From positions 4,757,001-4,821,000 of the forward strand of contig NC_064042.1 in NCBI RefSeq assembly GCF_932526225.1: a DNA stretch of 64,000 nt, given 5' to 3'. The notes under the pieces are model-generated. The model was not told the DNA's origin. It did not search any database and saw nothing but the letters and a program-made list of their open reading frames with translations. The position numbers and the translations under genes were made by a program. The stretch is from Nematostella vectensis. Its lineage: Eukaryota > Cnidaria > Anthozoa > Actiniaria > Edwardsiidae. This document shows positions 29,206-59,325 of the stretch, piece after piece. The first letter of the stretch is position 1. Every line of letters begins with the position of its first letter.

Positions 29206-32200
29206 TTAATAGATGACGCTAGCCTTCAACCTCACCCTTCCCTCCATATAATAATAGTGTTTTCTAGCGGAAAAAACGAATGTCACGCCACCGGCGGGCA
29301 CTACTACCGTGACAGGTGACTTGTGTGACATCTTTATGTTATTAGCCTCAGTATACACCACCCGTACCGTGTATGTCCTTCGTTTGCATACGTTTGCTAT
29401 GTCATACCCTATAGCGTCACTCTTGCCGTGTACTCTTTTTGCTAGAAACAAGCAACCAATGCTTTTTAATTGTTTATAGTAGACTTTCCCTAAAGGCCAC
29501 CAGACGTTCAGCACTTCTGCTCTAAGGTCTCTTTTAGAAGTTAACGCCTTCTTGTGTTTGGAGCACACGCACAGTTTTGGGTTGACGCCTTTATCAGCGC
29601 ATGATTTGTATTTCCCGAACATTGACACCCTCTCGTAGTGAACGAGCTCCATATCGAGGGAATCCGTCTCCAGACTCAGTCTAGACTTGACTTCCACTTG
29701 AAAAACGTCTTCTTTCTGAGAAACGAAATCTCCAGAAGGCACTGCGATTTCCATGGTAGTCAACATGGATCCGTTCGAATTACGCTCCCGTACGTTGTAG
29801 AAACTCAAAGCCTTTAACTTTGCACATGCGCGCGTCACTGCAACTGCTGATTCGCCATTCGCGCCCACAAACTGTTGTTGTATCTTATTGTTGAGCTGCC
29901 CGATTGCAAACTCGACCAGGGCAAGTTTCAAGGTGTCATTTGTTGTAGGACTATCCCACCCCTCACAGACACATAGATTAGGAGTCCTTAATTCAACATC
30001 GTTACACGTCCTGTCCGGAATCTGTCCAAATATTCCGTCTGGCCGGACACCGTTAGTTATGGGCCCTGCAAGTGCCCTTAGCGCATGATGTATGTCAATC
30101 ATGGTGGTAAGTCTCCTCTGATTGGTCCGTAACGCGGCTACCGCCTCCTTGCCTAATATAGTCGCCACGTTGCTCGGTACAATCACGAACAAGCTCGGAT
30201 GAAACATCTCGAACCTCCCCTCCGCTATCGCTGAAGTATAACGCGTGTACGTGTTACCGTGGTCAGCCAATAGAATCGTGATGGTGTCCTTCTCTCGGCC
30301 GATCAGATCAACGTACTCCCTCAGGTCACGGTCAAACGTCTTTATACGGGTCCCCATGTTGTCGTGTCCGACATTAAAGATGTTGTAAGATAACAGAGGT
30401 TTAGCTGAGCGCGACTGTCTTATTGCACGGAAGGAGTGTAAATTGTAGTCCAGGTAATACGAGTGCTGGAACCGGCCATTGTAGCAGATTTGTCCCTCTT
30501 GGGGGCCGTTGAAGGGCGTGTTAGTGTTGTACATCCTCAACACCTCGCAGGCAGAGTGAGTTATACCTACAAAAGACAAAATAGTAAGGTTTGCAGTGCG
30601 TAGAAAGACTTACGGACAAGCTGTAGAAAGAGTGGTCAGGAATATAGATCAACACGTTGAAGTCTTATATTGTGCGCTTCTCTTGAGTTCTATGACCATC
30701 TCAGCATTAGCCCTCACACGGAACAAAAAAATGTTGACGTTATTTTTCGAAGATCTTCAGTGCCGTGCACCCTCTTTCTTCACCCTTTTCTCCACTATCC
30801 ACCGTGTTCCTCATCACTTCCTCGCCCACTTTTTTCACCCTTATGCCTACTCCACCTCCCCCCCTGTTCTCCTTATCCTCCGTCTACTTTCTTCCTTCAC
30901 CCTCCTCTTTACTCCATCCCCTGTTCTCCCTATCCTCCGTCTACTTTCTTCCTTCACCCTTCTCTACTCCACCCCCTGTTCTCCCTATTACCGTCTTCTT
31001 TCTTCCTCCACCCTTCTCTCTACCCCAGCCCCCTGTTCTCACCATCCCCGACTACTTACCTTCCTTTACCCTCCCATCTACTTCACCCTCCTGTTCTCCT
31101 TATCCCCCGTCTACTTTCCTCCCTTCACCCTTATTCCTTCTCCACCCCCTGTTATCCCTACCCCCCGTCTACTTTTCTTCCTTCACCCTTCTCTCTACTC
31201 CATCCCCCTGTTCTCCCTATCCCCCGTCTACTTTCTTTCCTTCACCTCCCTCTCTACTCCACCCCCCTGTTCTCCCTATCCCCCGTCTACTTTCTTCCTT
31301 CACCCTTCTCTCTACTCCATCCCCCTGTTCTCCCTATCTCCCGTCTACTTTCTTTCCTTCACCTCCCTCTCTACTCCATCCCCCTGTTCTCCCTATCCCC
31401 CGTCTACTTTCTTCCTTCACCCTTCTCTACTCCAGCCCCCTGTTCTCTCTATCCCTCGTCTACTTTCCTTCCTTCACCCTTATGTCTACTTCACCCCCCT
31501 GTTCTCCTAACGCCCTCCCCCTCCATCCCCACCCACCTGTGTGATCAATGCCCTCCTTCTCCAGTGCATCCGCCAGTACGTTCCAATCATAGCCCTTCGC
31601 CATGTCCACCAGCAGCCCCCAGTAACCCTTCCAGCACAGGTCTTCTTGCCACATCGTCTGGTAGCCAGCGCGCCGGAAATGACGAAACAGCTTTCCCATT
31701 TCGACTGAGCGCACTGCATCACGGTCTTCGGTTATTGGGAAAAGTTTTCCTGTGAATAGCGCATGCGTGTTTTCCGCGGTGTGGCCTTCAACGGCTTGGA
31801 ATAACTCGAAGTCAAACACCTGAGCGGGTGCGTCCTCACTTCGGGACCAATTCTTAAAGAGGTTAATTGTCTCGGGGAGAGATCTGTAAAAGTGCGCTCT
31901 GGCCACTGAATCGATTAAAATAACATTCACATTTAAAGTGTTCTTGGGTCGAGCATTCTCATGTTTCTGTATCGTCAAAACAGGGCTGACTGGTAATAGT
32001 TGACGAATCACCTCGCTAGTTCTGTTGCATTCGATAAACACATAGTGAAACTTGTTAAGAGCGTTTTGTTTCAGGATTCGTGGGAGTGCAGCCGCCAGTG
32101 TTTTAATCGTCGAAAAGGTTTCGATGGCATCGTGTTCACCATTCATCGGGTTCATACTTCGAGTCCTGATAGTGTCTTGATCACAAAGGTGATCATTGCA

Positions 32201-33514
32201 GCGCGCTTCAATCTGCTTCTTTTCCCGTGTTACAGTCACGCTACAAATATCGGCTTTGTGAGGATCATTACATGTAAGTGAAGGTATTTCCAGGTTGTAG
32301 AATTGATAGGCCGTCTTACAGGCCTCAAGGGTTGGCCTGTGTGGTGTACACTTGCCATACGGTGGCAAGCCTTCCTGAGATAGACTGTTATTAGGGCACG
32401 TCGCTCGTGATAAAATCTTTCTCTCGACCTCCTCTTTTTTCCTGTCTTCATCCTCATCTTCTTCGTTGTTATCTTCATCTCCGATGCCGTCACCCTTGGC
32501 AACACCCATCTCTTCGTTTTCGGTTACGTCAATTTTAGCGCTAGCAGTGTTTTTAATCGCCTCATCGATTTTGTACTCGTCGCCATTGGCGTCAACCTTT
32601 GCTGTTTTCTTCTTTCCATCATCTTCATCATCAATATTCCCGTCACCCTGATCTCTGTTCATCTGTTTATTTTCGTTATCATTACTCTTGGCATCAACCT
32701 TTGCTGTTTTCTTCTCTCCTTCATCATTATCATCAATTCCCGCGTCACCCTGTTCTGTTTTCATCTGTTCATTTTCGTTACCATTACCCTTGGCATCAAC
32801 CTTTTCTATAAGGGTCTCTTCATTATCCTTAACATCAATCTTGGCATCAACTTTCTTGTACCTTTCGTAATCCATGACTTTCATCTTCTTCTTCTCTAAA
32901 GCTGCACTTTCATACCCTTTGACGTCTATTTTGGCATCAACCTTTACACTGACCGTTTCTCTGTTCTCGTTAAGGCCCTTGGTATCAAAATGATTGTACT
33001 TTCTGATTGCTCTGCCTCCCCCTATATTGTTCCTATAATTTTCTATCTTTAGAATTCCTCCCGCGATTTCCTCTTTTTGTTCCTCGTTCGCATCTTGACT
33101 ATCAGTATCTTTGATTTTAAACTTGAGATATATATATTTATCTTTTTGGTAGATTTTCTTAACTTGAAGCAACTTATCAACAATGCTTCTAGCGCTGATT
33201 TCTTTTGCTGTATTTTCCAGTGATGAAAAGTCTTTGCCAAAACCCACACTGGGATCGTCGCTTTGTCTCAGATTACTTCCTTTTAAACTAGTTCTTTCCA
33301 GATTCAAGTTTCCCGATTGTGCGTCTCCATCATACCCTATGTTAATCGTCCTCTTATTGAGCTGAGCTATCCCTGGTTTTGCGTTCCCTGATTGGCCCAG
33401 AAACATCCAGTTGATAAGTACAGTGGCTGCTACTGCGATACACAAGCCTTTCACGCATCTGGAGCCATGACATCTTCCCGGTGTGATGAATGAAGTCTTG
33501 CCGGGCGCAACCAT
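29206..33514 (-). CDS. DUF229 (sulfatase/alkaline-phosphatase-like) type II membrane protein
   Basis: Two exons on the minus strand: 33514-31537 and 30566-29206, joined in phase through a split glycine codon (ACACAG|GTGGGT donor, TTTTGTAG acceptor), giving 1112 aa. The N-terminus is a short cytoplasmic tail and one hydrophobic segment (residues ~24-41, LCIAVAATVLINWMFLG), so probably a type II membrane protein of the secretory pathway. Residues ~150-365 are a highly charged, low-complexity spacer with repeated KVDAKIDV / KVDAKGN units. From about residue 370 the DUF229 domain begins with conserved cysteines, followed by NVNVILIDSVARAHFYR (~525-541), where the enzymes of this superfamily carry the nucleophile. 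HTAENTHALFTG follows, then, in exon 2, ITILLADHGNTYTRY (~750), the metal-binding DH. Function of DUF229 proteins is not established. The fold predicts a hydrolase. Confidence 0.85.
30830..31520 (+). repeat. C/T-rich ~57-59-bp minisatellite in the DUF229 intron
   Basis: Repeated units contain CCCCCTGTTCTCCCTATCCC and CCGTCTACTTTCTTCCTTCA, almost pure pyrimidine on the plus strand and purine on the transcribed RNA. About 11-12 copies fill most of the 970-nt intron (31536-30567). The plus strand is open in all three frames across it; these are artefacts of composition. Confidence 0.9.
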
Positions 33515-33800
33515 CTCTACTGAAAAAAGGAAGGACAGCTTTTAAATTAATACCCTCGTGTCAATCGCCCGCCATAAGCCAATCAGGAAAGAGAGTGCTG
33601 AGCTGAATACACCATTTTCACGTGCCAATCACGTGTGCGATAAGCCAATCAAGAGTGAGCCGGCCCCGAGAGTAACGCTAAACGAAATACACCTTTTTCT
33701 ACGTGCCAATTGCGTATGCACGGTAGACCAATCTGGAATGAGCCGGCCCCGAAAGAATCGCTAAACTAAATACACCTATTTCAACGTGTCCATTATGTGT
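33515..33800 (-). promoter_or_regulatory. Putative DUF229 promoter region with three ~83-bp CCAAT-bearing units
   Basis: Upstream of the DUF229 start codon, three imperfect tandem units carry GATAAGCCAATCA/GTAGACCAATCT and AGCCGGCCCCGA..., followed by TAAACGAAATACACC. CCAAT occurs in each unit (33576, 33642 and 33729 regions). The role is inferred from position and the CCAAT motif. No TATA box at a convincing distance was seen. Confidence 0.4.
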
Positions 33801-35020
33801 AAGTGATCAAAAGCCGGCTCCACTTTCGAAAAATCGATCACATGCACAAGATAAGAAAATCATCTATTAGAAATTTTTTTTTTGCTCCAGTCTCTCAAGC
33901 GCGGGAAAAAATGAAATTATTGAGTAATAAGTTTGTTGAGTCTGAAAGAATTGACCGCTTTTTAGTGATCCCTAAACTATAGGTGCAACTGTATAACATA
34001 AACTCTTTCCTGATTGGCGTATCACAAACCCGCTTACTACACTTGGTTTCAAAGAACCAATCCCTTGCAGCAGTTATTTCTCATTTTTCTAGAACTCCCC
34101 AAAATGCAAATTTTGCATGGAAAATGCAAGTGAAGCTGCGTGAAAAGAATTATGATCATTATTTTTTTACAAATACACATATTATTGTAGAAAAGATTTG
34201 GAATCCAAACTAACACGGTAAAAGTATTATTGTTTTAGTTATTTTTATAAATTTTCTATTAACATGTACAAAATAATGTAAAATAAAAAAAATTTACTAA
34301 TCAATGAATGAAAACCTCGAAGCTCTCTATATCATGATTTTCAAAATCATTATTAGATTCTCGATATATTGTTTTACTTGGCTGTAAAAACATAGTCATC
34401 CTGATAACTGCCTAAGAATAATTTCTGTACGGATTAACCATATGTCGTAAACAAACTTCATCTCAACTTACTTTCCCGGTGTCCCAAGCTTTTGTTTGAC
34501 TGTTTTTGCACTTGAAGCTTTAAAATCGTTTATCATTTGTGTCTAACTAAGCATGTTTATGATATGAGTGAAGCCATATTACACTATGCATGGAGATCAA
34601 TTTCTTAGGATCTGAGAACCCAATTGTTTAGTGTGTTATTGATACGAGTGATATTAATATGCGTTGACCCACGAATTATTTGTTCAGGTGAGCTTACAGT
34701 TTTAATTTTACGTTTAATGGTTTCTCTCTTCTTCCGACTTTCAAGCTTATTTTAGCTGACTTGAAAATAGCTCATTTTCGATTTGCATTGTATTTTTTTC
34801 TATATGAAAGGCCGATAAAAGGGCAAAAACAATTGGCGAAAATTAAGGTTTATTCGAGTGACTCTAAGGTATAGCTTTGGAGACGTTGCTGCGCAACAAA
34901 AATCGATTGTAAGCATTTAAAATTAAAATACAGTGAATAGGTATGGCAAATCAGAAGAAAGAAATAAGAAGCTTTCGATATTGCGTGAATTAGGGCCTCC
35001 TCTAAATAATAGCTTCCACC
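33801..35020. other. Intergenic, AT-rich: no feature seen
   Basis: No long coding frame with protein-like composition, no repeat family and no RNA gene recognised. The region is about two-thirds A+T. Confidence 0.5.
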
Positions 35021-35023
35021 AAA

Positions 35024-35437
35024 TAAGCGCCTTCCTCAAATAACCGCCACTCCTAAGCTATAAAACCCGATGAAAAGAAGAACTGTACGTTGGAAGGGTA
35101 ACAGTATTTCCCACCACAATATTCTGTCATTGAAAGAATGTATGTTGCGCATCTGGGAAGATTTCTTCTCCCTGCACATTGTAAAAAATACTTCGCATCT
35201 AGTCATATAAAATAGTCCCCCGCTAAGCCGTCCTGTGTCGGTCCACAGGTAGCCCAAGCTCTTTGTTTGTCCTTTTGGTCGGTAACGCTTTCGCTCACCA
35301 AGCGTGACAAAGGACGGCAACGCGGAAGACTAGCCATAAAACAGATTTTGAAATATTTCAAAACTGTCCAACGTACAGTTATTGTTTTCATCGGGTTCTA
35401 TAGCTTAGGAAAGGCGGTTATTTGGGGAAGGCGCTCA
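35024..35437. mobile_element. ~414-bp element with ~70-bp imperfect terminal inverted repeats
   Basis: The left arm (TAAGCGCCTTCCTCAAATAA, CCTAAGCTATAAAACCCGAT, ACTGTACGTTGG) is the inverted complement of the right arm (CCAACGTACAGT, ATCGGGTTCTATAGCTTAGG, TTATTTGGGGAAGGCGCT). The interior is non-coding. It is probably a non-autonomous DNA transposon. Confidence 0.75.
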
Positions 35438-35446
35438 TTTTTTTTG

Positions 35447-35615
35447 GGAGATAGATCAACATAGCTTGCCTACGGGTTCTGGGAACAGGGAAACCAAGGC
35501 TGAAATTCCGTCTTTGTGAAAAAAGAGTAGTGCCGCTGATGTATTCGAACGTTTCGTCTCTCTTTTTGCATCGACGAAGGCCCCGAACATAGGCAAGCTA
35601 TGTTGATTTATCTCC
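35447..35615. mobile_element. 169-bp fold-back element
   Basis: GGAGATAGATCAACATAGCT then TGCCTA on the left and TAGGCAAGCTATGTTGATTT then ATCTCC on the right form ~27-bp inverted repeats with one or two mismatches. It lies 10 bp from the preceding element. Confidence 0.7.
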
Positions 35616-35807
35616 TTGACTCCGCCAAACCTACGCTTCTACACCCTTTTCTCTGGCTTTTTTTAATCCAATCAAGGTAAAACCAATCACTGAAATGGTA
35701 AAAGCTATAAAAATATTCAAAAAATATTTCGAAAAAAAATGCATGTTTAGATTCCAATGTTTCACTACAAAACCCTCGTTTTCACAGTATCAATTAGGGA
35801 CATTTAG

Positions 35808-36632
35808 GGTTGCATAAGATATTAGGGTTGCATGAGATATTAGGGTTGCACGAGATATTAGGGTTGCATGAGACATTAGTGTTGCATGAGATATTAGGGT
35901 TACACGAGACATTAGGGTTGCACGAGACATTAGGTTTGTATGAGATATTAGGGTTGCATGAGACATTAGGGTTGCACGAGATATTAGGGTTGCATGAGAC
36001 ATTAGGGTTGTATGAGATATTAGAGTTGCACGAGACATTAGGGTTGCATGAGATATTAGGGTTGCATGAGACATTAGGGTTGTATGAGACATTAGGGTTG
36101 CACGAGACATTAGGGTTGCATGAGATATTAGGGTTGCATGAGACATTAGGGTTGCATGAGATATTAGGGTTGCATGAGACATTAGGGTTGCATGAGACAC
36201 TAGGGTTGCACGAGATATTAGGGTTGCATAAGATATTAGGGTTACATGAGACATTAGTGTTGCATAAGATATTAGGGTTACATGAGACATTAGTGTTGCA
36301 TGAGATATTAGGGTTGCACGAGACATTAGGGTTGCACGAGACATTAGGGTTGCACGAGACATTAGGGTTGCACGAGACATTAGGGTTGCACGAGAAATTA
36401 GGGTTGCATGAGAAATTAGGGTTGCATGAGAAATTAGGGTTGCACGAGAAATTAGGGTTGCACGAGAAATTAGGGTTGCATGAGATATTAGAGTTGCACG
36501 AGACATTAGGGTTGCACGAGACATTAGGGTTGCACAAGATATTAGGGTTGCATGAGACATTAGGGTTGCACGAGACATTAGGGTTGCACAAGATATTAGG
36601 GTTGCATGAGACATTAGGGTTGCACGAGACAC
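35808..36632 (+). repeat. 18-bp satellite, TTAGGGTTGCATGAGACA, about 46 copies
   Basis: The unit TTAGGGTTGCAYGAGAYA is repeated with few indels. Variants are GAGACA, GAGATA, GAGAAA, AAGATA and TTAGTG. Each unit contains the vertebrate/cnidarian telomere hexamer TTAGGG once. Because 18 is a multiple of 3, both strands read as open six-residue repeats (GLHETL / NPNVSC), which are not genes. It is intergenic between the DUF229 gene and the gene at 38639-40422. Confidence 0.95.
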
Positions 36633-36989
36633 TCATATTCTGTAACATTCTGTGTGGCTTCTCTTTTGGCACATAACACATTCCCTGTTTAGCCCAAGGG
36701 GGGTGGGGGTGGAGATAATTTACCTCAGAGGTGACAAAAAGAAGACAAGTAGACGAACGACGGAGAGGATGTTCTAGATACATTTATAACAGAATTTATT
36801 TATACGGAGCATTAAGAACAACAAAATGTACATGACTAGACAAAAGAATAACAATAAGAAGATGTTTGCCTACAGATTCTACTACTATGGTGATGGACAA
36901 ACAGTGTACAATGGTCTAGACAAAGCATCACGACGAAAATTTCATCAAAATTCCAAATTCCGCGGTAGCTTTTTGGTTTAAACATAGCT

Positions 36990-37095
36990 GTAGCAGGCCT
37001 CGAATTATTGGGGGGGGCACAGCCACGCCCCTAATGATTTTTGAAAATATTTGGGGGCACTTCCCCCCCCCCCCCCGTGCTACGGGCCTGTATAA
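36990..37095. mobile_element. Fold-back element with G/C runs, copy B
   Basis: GTAGCAGGCCTCGAATTATT followed by a G run, CACAGCCACGCCCC, and ending in a C run of 14-15 and GTGCTACGGGCCTG. The ends are inverted complements (GTAGCAGGCC / GGGCCTGTA). It shares sequence in opposite orientation with 45463-45630. Confidence 0.6.
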
Positions 37096-38638
37096 ATAAT
37101 TGTTACAAGAGGATTTTTAGGGAAATCCAACGTAAACTTTTGTTGTCTATAAATGAACGACATAACAGATGAACACAGAAAACCGCAAGCTCTTCGCACT
37201 AACTAAACTAATTCAAACGAAAGTCAAACTGATTCAAAGTAACTGACACAAAAAAACAATAAATTTCTATTCAAGCTGTCTTCTGTGGTCGGGCATGAGT
37301 TGTACGGTAGCTGCCTTAGGCTCCTTCCTAGGCCTTTGAATAGACCCAGTGTATCTGCGCTCGCCTTGCATCTTACAGGGGTGATAAGCTTCGACAAATT
37401 GAAGTTTATAGTTTTATTTTCAATTGCAATCCCCAAAGTACGCCTACAACCCCGTCTGTGCTACGGGATATAACACAAGATTTAACATCTCTTCAGGGTC
37501 TGACGTTAGCTAGATGCCATATTAAAAATTACCCAGAAGACCCTAGGGACGAGGTTGCACAAGTCTCATCGCGGAAATGATCAAAATCGATGTGATGCCA
37601 TCCCCCAGTCCCAGAACTCCACGCTTCGTTCATAATGTGCCGAGCATTTGCGGGTCACTCAATGCACAGCTTTTCAAGCTAAAAAACATCTCTTGGCTGT
37701 TCTTAATAATCATGGAAGTGTTTCAAAGCCAGAAACTTGTTATTTAGGCTAAAAATCGAGAAAATGGGAGACAGCCGTGTAGCTAGTTTTTTTTCCTCCT
37801 TTACCGGAAGCCGTGCAAGTAGACACAGCATAAAACAATAAGTCTTCTAAGAAGTATTTACAAATGAGCTGTTTAGCCAAAACAATTGTAGCCTGTCACC
37901 CTGAAAAGAGCGGGTCCGCAGTAAGACCCTGGCTTTCCTGCTGGGTTTAGCAAAGCAAATTAAATGTATTAATTGTTTTATTTTTTCGTGTTGTTTTTCA
38001 AGCTATCACGGTGCAGTAAAAGAAATTTTCACTGCATGCGTGAGCAACCACATCTTTACTCGCGAAGCAGGATGGCTATAAGCCTGGTGTTTTCTTATAC
38101 TCCCATATATGTGAACTCCTTTTTTGACAGCTTCACACAAAACACACATTCCGGAAACTTGTCATTTAGTTGAGGACGTCTAACTGTGTGGAAAGGTTTA
38201 TTGAATGGCCTTCTCTTGGTGTGAAGGTTTTTTGGGTTTCCCAAAATATGCTTTTGTCACTGTTAATGTGGATAGGTGTGGTAAAGCTGCTCCAAGCCCC
38301 ACTCCATAGCACCAATTGTACATGTGGTGATTCACTGTTGTACTACTGGAGAATTTAATTTCACAAGTTGTAGGACAGATATTTTACCACAGGAAACCCA
38401 GAGTATGTAACTTTGTGTACCCAAAAGTGTGTCCAACTCAACAACTCTACGTGCAAGTGGGGAGTCATTGTTCCTCTACTTTTACCACTGGAGATTTCTG
38501 CTTCACCACTCGTACCACTGGTATTTTGTTGGTGTACCGGACATGTAATACATACTATGCACTTTCTTCCCGTAGAAATATGATGATCACAAAATCTGGT
38601 TAAACAAAACCATTATATATTTGTTTCAACTAACAAAA
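37096..38638. other. Intergenic 3' flank of the gene at 38639-40422
   Basis: Mostly unique sequence. It contains one half-element (37515-37554: GCCATATTAAAAATTACCCA, GAAGACCCTAGGGACGAGG) of the family seen complete at 59008-59092. A minus-strand AATAAA lies at 38202-38197, about 440 nt past the stop of the upstream minus gene, and is a candidate poly(A) signal. Confidence 0.5.
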
Positions 38639-40422
38639 TTACTGTGGGTCAGTTTGGAGATTCTTACATATAAGCTTTTGTTCTTGTACCCACTGACTGA
38701 ACCTAAATGATTCGGAGTCTTGAAAGGTGGCATCATCGTTGTCCCCTGGCACGCCCATGCGGTGGCCAGAATTATAGAAGGGGCACTCATTATTGCCTGA
38801 TCCTGTACCACTTTCCTTCAATTGTTTTAAATTCTCATGGGGTTCTGATTCCCCCCTAGTCCTTAGTACATCAACTTGATGGGATGAATGTTGTAGATGT
38901 TTGCATTTTCTTCTCTGTTCCTTTGTCCATTTCTTGGACTTAAAGCTGGCCTCACAATCTTTACCCTCTGAATCCAGAGAGTGTGTGGTAGTGTCCTTGA
39001 GGTTTAATGGAGACCAATTATTCATCCCTTGTACACCCTTCTGAATCTTCCTGCATTTGGATTTCTGCTCCCAGACCCATCCTGAATATTCAAACTCAGA
39101 CTCAGATGCTGGAAAAGCCTCAGCGCCGAGAATAGATCTTACATTGTCAGCTTCTGCATTAAAAGATCTCAAGTGGTCACCATCAGCGTCAATAATATAT
39201 CCCATGTTGTTACCATCAATAACAGATCTTTTGGTTTCAGGGGATTCAATTAAACTTGTCTCTGTGCTTATATCATCTCTGCCTGTCCCGTTTTTATTTT
39301 CTGAATCATTGTTGAGCTTGTGCTGTATGTGTTTGCACTGGTTGACCTGTGCCCTTACCCACTGTGTGTAGTGAAATGATTCTGACATGGATCCATCGCT
39401 GGCATAGTTGTTTAAGTCAATGGGAGCATATTCACTGTCATTATTGGAACTGCTATGATTCTTATCATGGTTTCCAGTTTCGATGCAATCATTACTAGAA
39501 TCAAGATCAACACAGCTAGTCTCTTTAAATTTAACAGCTGTTGGTAAGCTATCATGGTTGCCAGGGTTTCTAATTTTATCACTATAGCAGCCATCCAGGT
39601 CATAATAGTTTTCGTTAATTCCCCCTGTAGATGAGCACTTGATCTTTTTTGCATTTGGAGCATAGTTTTCTGTGTCTGATAATTTTCTTGTTCTATTAGG
39701 CACATTATTCCTCTGACAATCAGGGTGTTTATCGCTAGATTCATCAACACAATCATGTAAACAGTCCTCAGATGGTGACATTGTTTGTTGTAGTGGCATC
39801 ACTCCACTGACATCAATACTTTTTGTGTAAGAGCCAGACATGTAATTATCTGTGAGAAAAAAATATAATGCATTTATCAGGCGAGTGGAAAAAGCAATTT
39901 TCACTGATAAACCAAGAGGGCCCGTCTATCCTATTTTTTTCAGAGATTTTTTTAAAAAAATGAAAAATTATAAGAAAATCTCCCCCTTCCTTGCTTCAGC
40001 CGTCATGCAATAAACTCCATGAATACCCCTTGGAATATACCTGATTCCAGCCCTTCACCACTCCAACGTTGCCTTCTACGGGCTCCTAGTACCCGTCTTG
40101 TTTTGAATGCATTTCCAAATTTACACATCTCTTCTTCGATAGCCCCACGATCCTGTTCTATGAAATCTTGATCTACTTTAAAAGGCTTCAAAAACCGTTC
40201 TAACTTGCACTGCTTTGCTCGGGCCAATCTTTTCTTGACATGTTCAGGGATCGGAGAAGCTGAGATGTAGACTCCAGGTATGTGGTCTCGTTTGAAGACT
40301 GTGTTGAATGTCTTTTTGGTGTTTTTCTTGTGTTGCTTTTGAAGTGGCTGGCGAAAGTTCCGTTTGGATTTTGTGGATATCCATTGACCGCAGCCTTCGA
40401 CTTGCTCCTTTACTCCAAACAT
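38639..40422 (-). CDS. Unrecognised 530-residue protein with four W-x2-EQ-x3-CK-x-(L/I)Q repeats
   Basis: Two minus-strand exons, 40422-40041 and 39849-38639, joined in phase (TCAG|GTATAT donor, TTCTCACAG acceptor). I do not recognise the family. The first exon encodes a very basic segment (~residues 14-45, 62-80, 108-119) with PGVYISASPIPEHVKKRL and KQCKLERFLKPF. Exon 2 is acidic, Ser/Asn-rich and probably disordered. It carries four copies of one motif at about residues 286-306 (FHYTQWVRAQVNQCKHIQ), 380-399 (FEYSGWVWEQKSKCRKIQ), 430-449 (KKWTKEQRRKCKHLQ) and 509-530, the extreme C-terminus (FRFSQWVQEQKLICKNLQ). The basic N-terminus and KR-rich clusters suggest a nuclear protein (inference). 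QCKLERFL loosely resembles a PCNA-interacting peptide but lacks the second aromatic residue. The gene is divergent from GK5, with 474 bp between start codons. Confidence 0.72.
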
Positions 40423-40896
40423 CTCTCTCTTGGTTAGGTTATTTATACGATGACTATCTCAGATTAACGTGAAACTTTTTACAGATTCTTTACCCAATTT
40501 CGTGGTAAATTAGCTTTACGCTTCTATCTAGATGATAGAGTCTTTTTGGAACTTTTTGTGAACTTTACTTCATTCAAAAAATGGCGCGCCAATATGCATT
40601 TGGTACCAGGCTACCCCCAAAAAATACAAGAAATATATCATTAGGGAGGGGAGGGGAAATGAGATAGATACTCTAAGTCAAAATACTTTAAGTCAAATGT
40701 TTTTTTTTTTTACTCTAGATATTTAAGAAATCTTAAATTCTATTTTAAAGGCTTTCTAAATAAGTTAGCTACAAATATGAGATCGAAAATCGTTAATATT
40801 AGACCGAATTCGTGATGACATTTCTCGCCCTGCCCCCTTGAGTGTAACTTTGTGTCGCGGCAAGATGTGTGAAGGGAATTCAATTTTCAAAACAAC
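40423..40896. promoter_or_regulatory. Shared head-to-head promoter region (minus gene 38639-40422 / GK5)
   Basis: 474 bp between two divergent ATGs, so the regulatory DNA must be shared or overlapping. It contains ATGGCGCGCCAATATGCATT (40579-40598), with a CCAAT-like and an ATTTGCAT-like octamer motif, and otherwise AT-rich DNA. Transcription starts were not determined. Confidence 0.45.

Positions 40897-59325
<18,429 letters not shown>

Noticed and set aside
30596-31755. Plus-strand Ser/Pro/Leu-rich open frames
   Set aside because: Produced by the pyrimidine-only minisatellite and by the antisense of DUF229 exon 1.
35808-36632. Telomere or telomere fusion site
   Set aside because: TTAGGG is present only once per 18-bp unit, never in tandem.
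35790-36783. Open frames on both strands over the TTAGGG-containing satellite (GLHETL / NPNVSC / SRATLM repeats)
   Set aside because: 18-bp unit divisible by 3; three overlapping frames on two strands cannot all be genes, and there is no non-repetitive domain.
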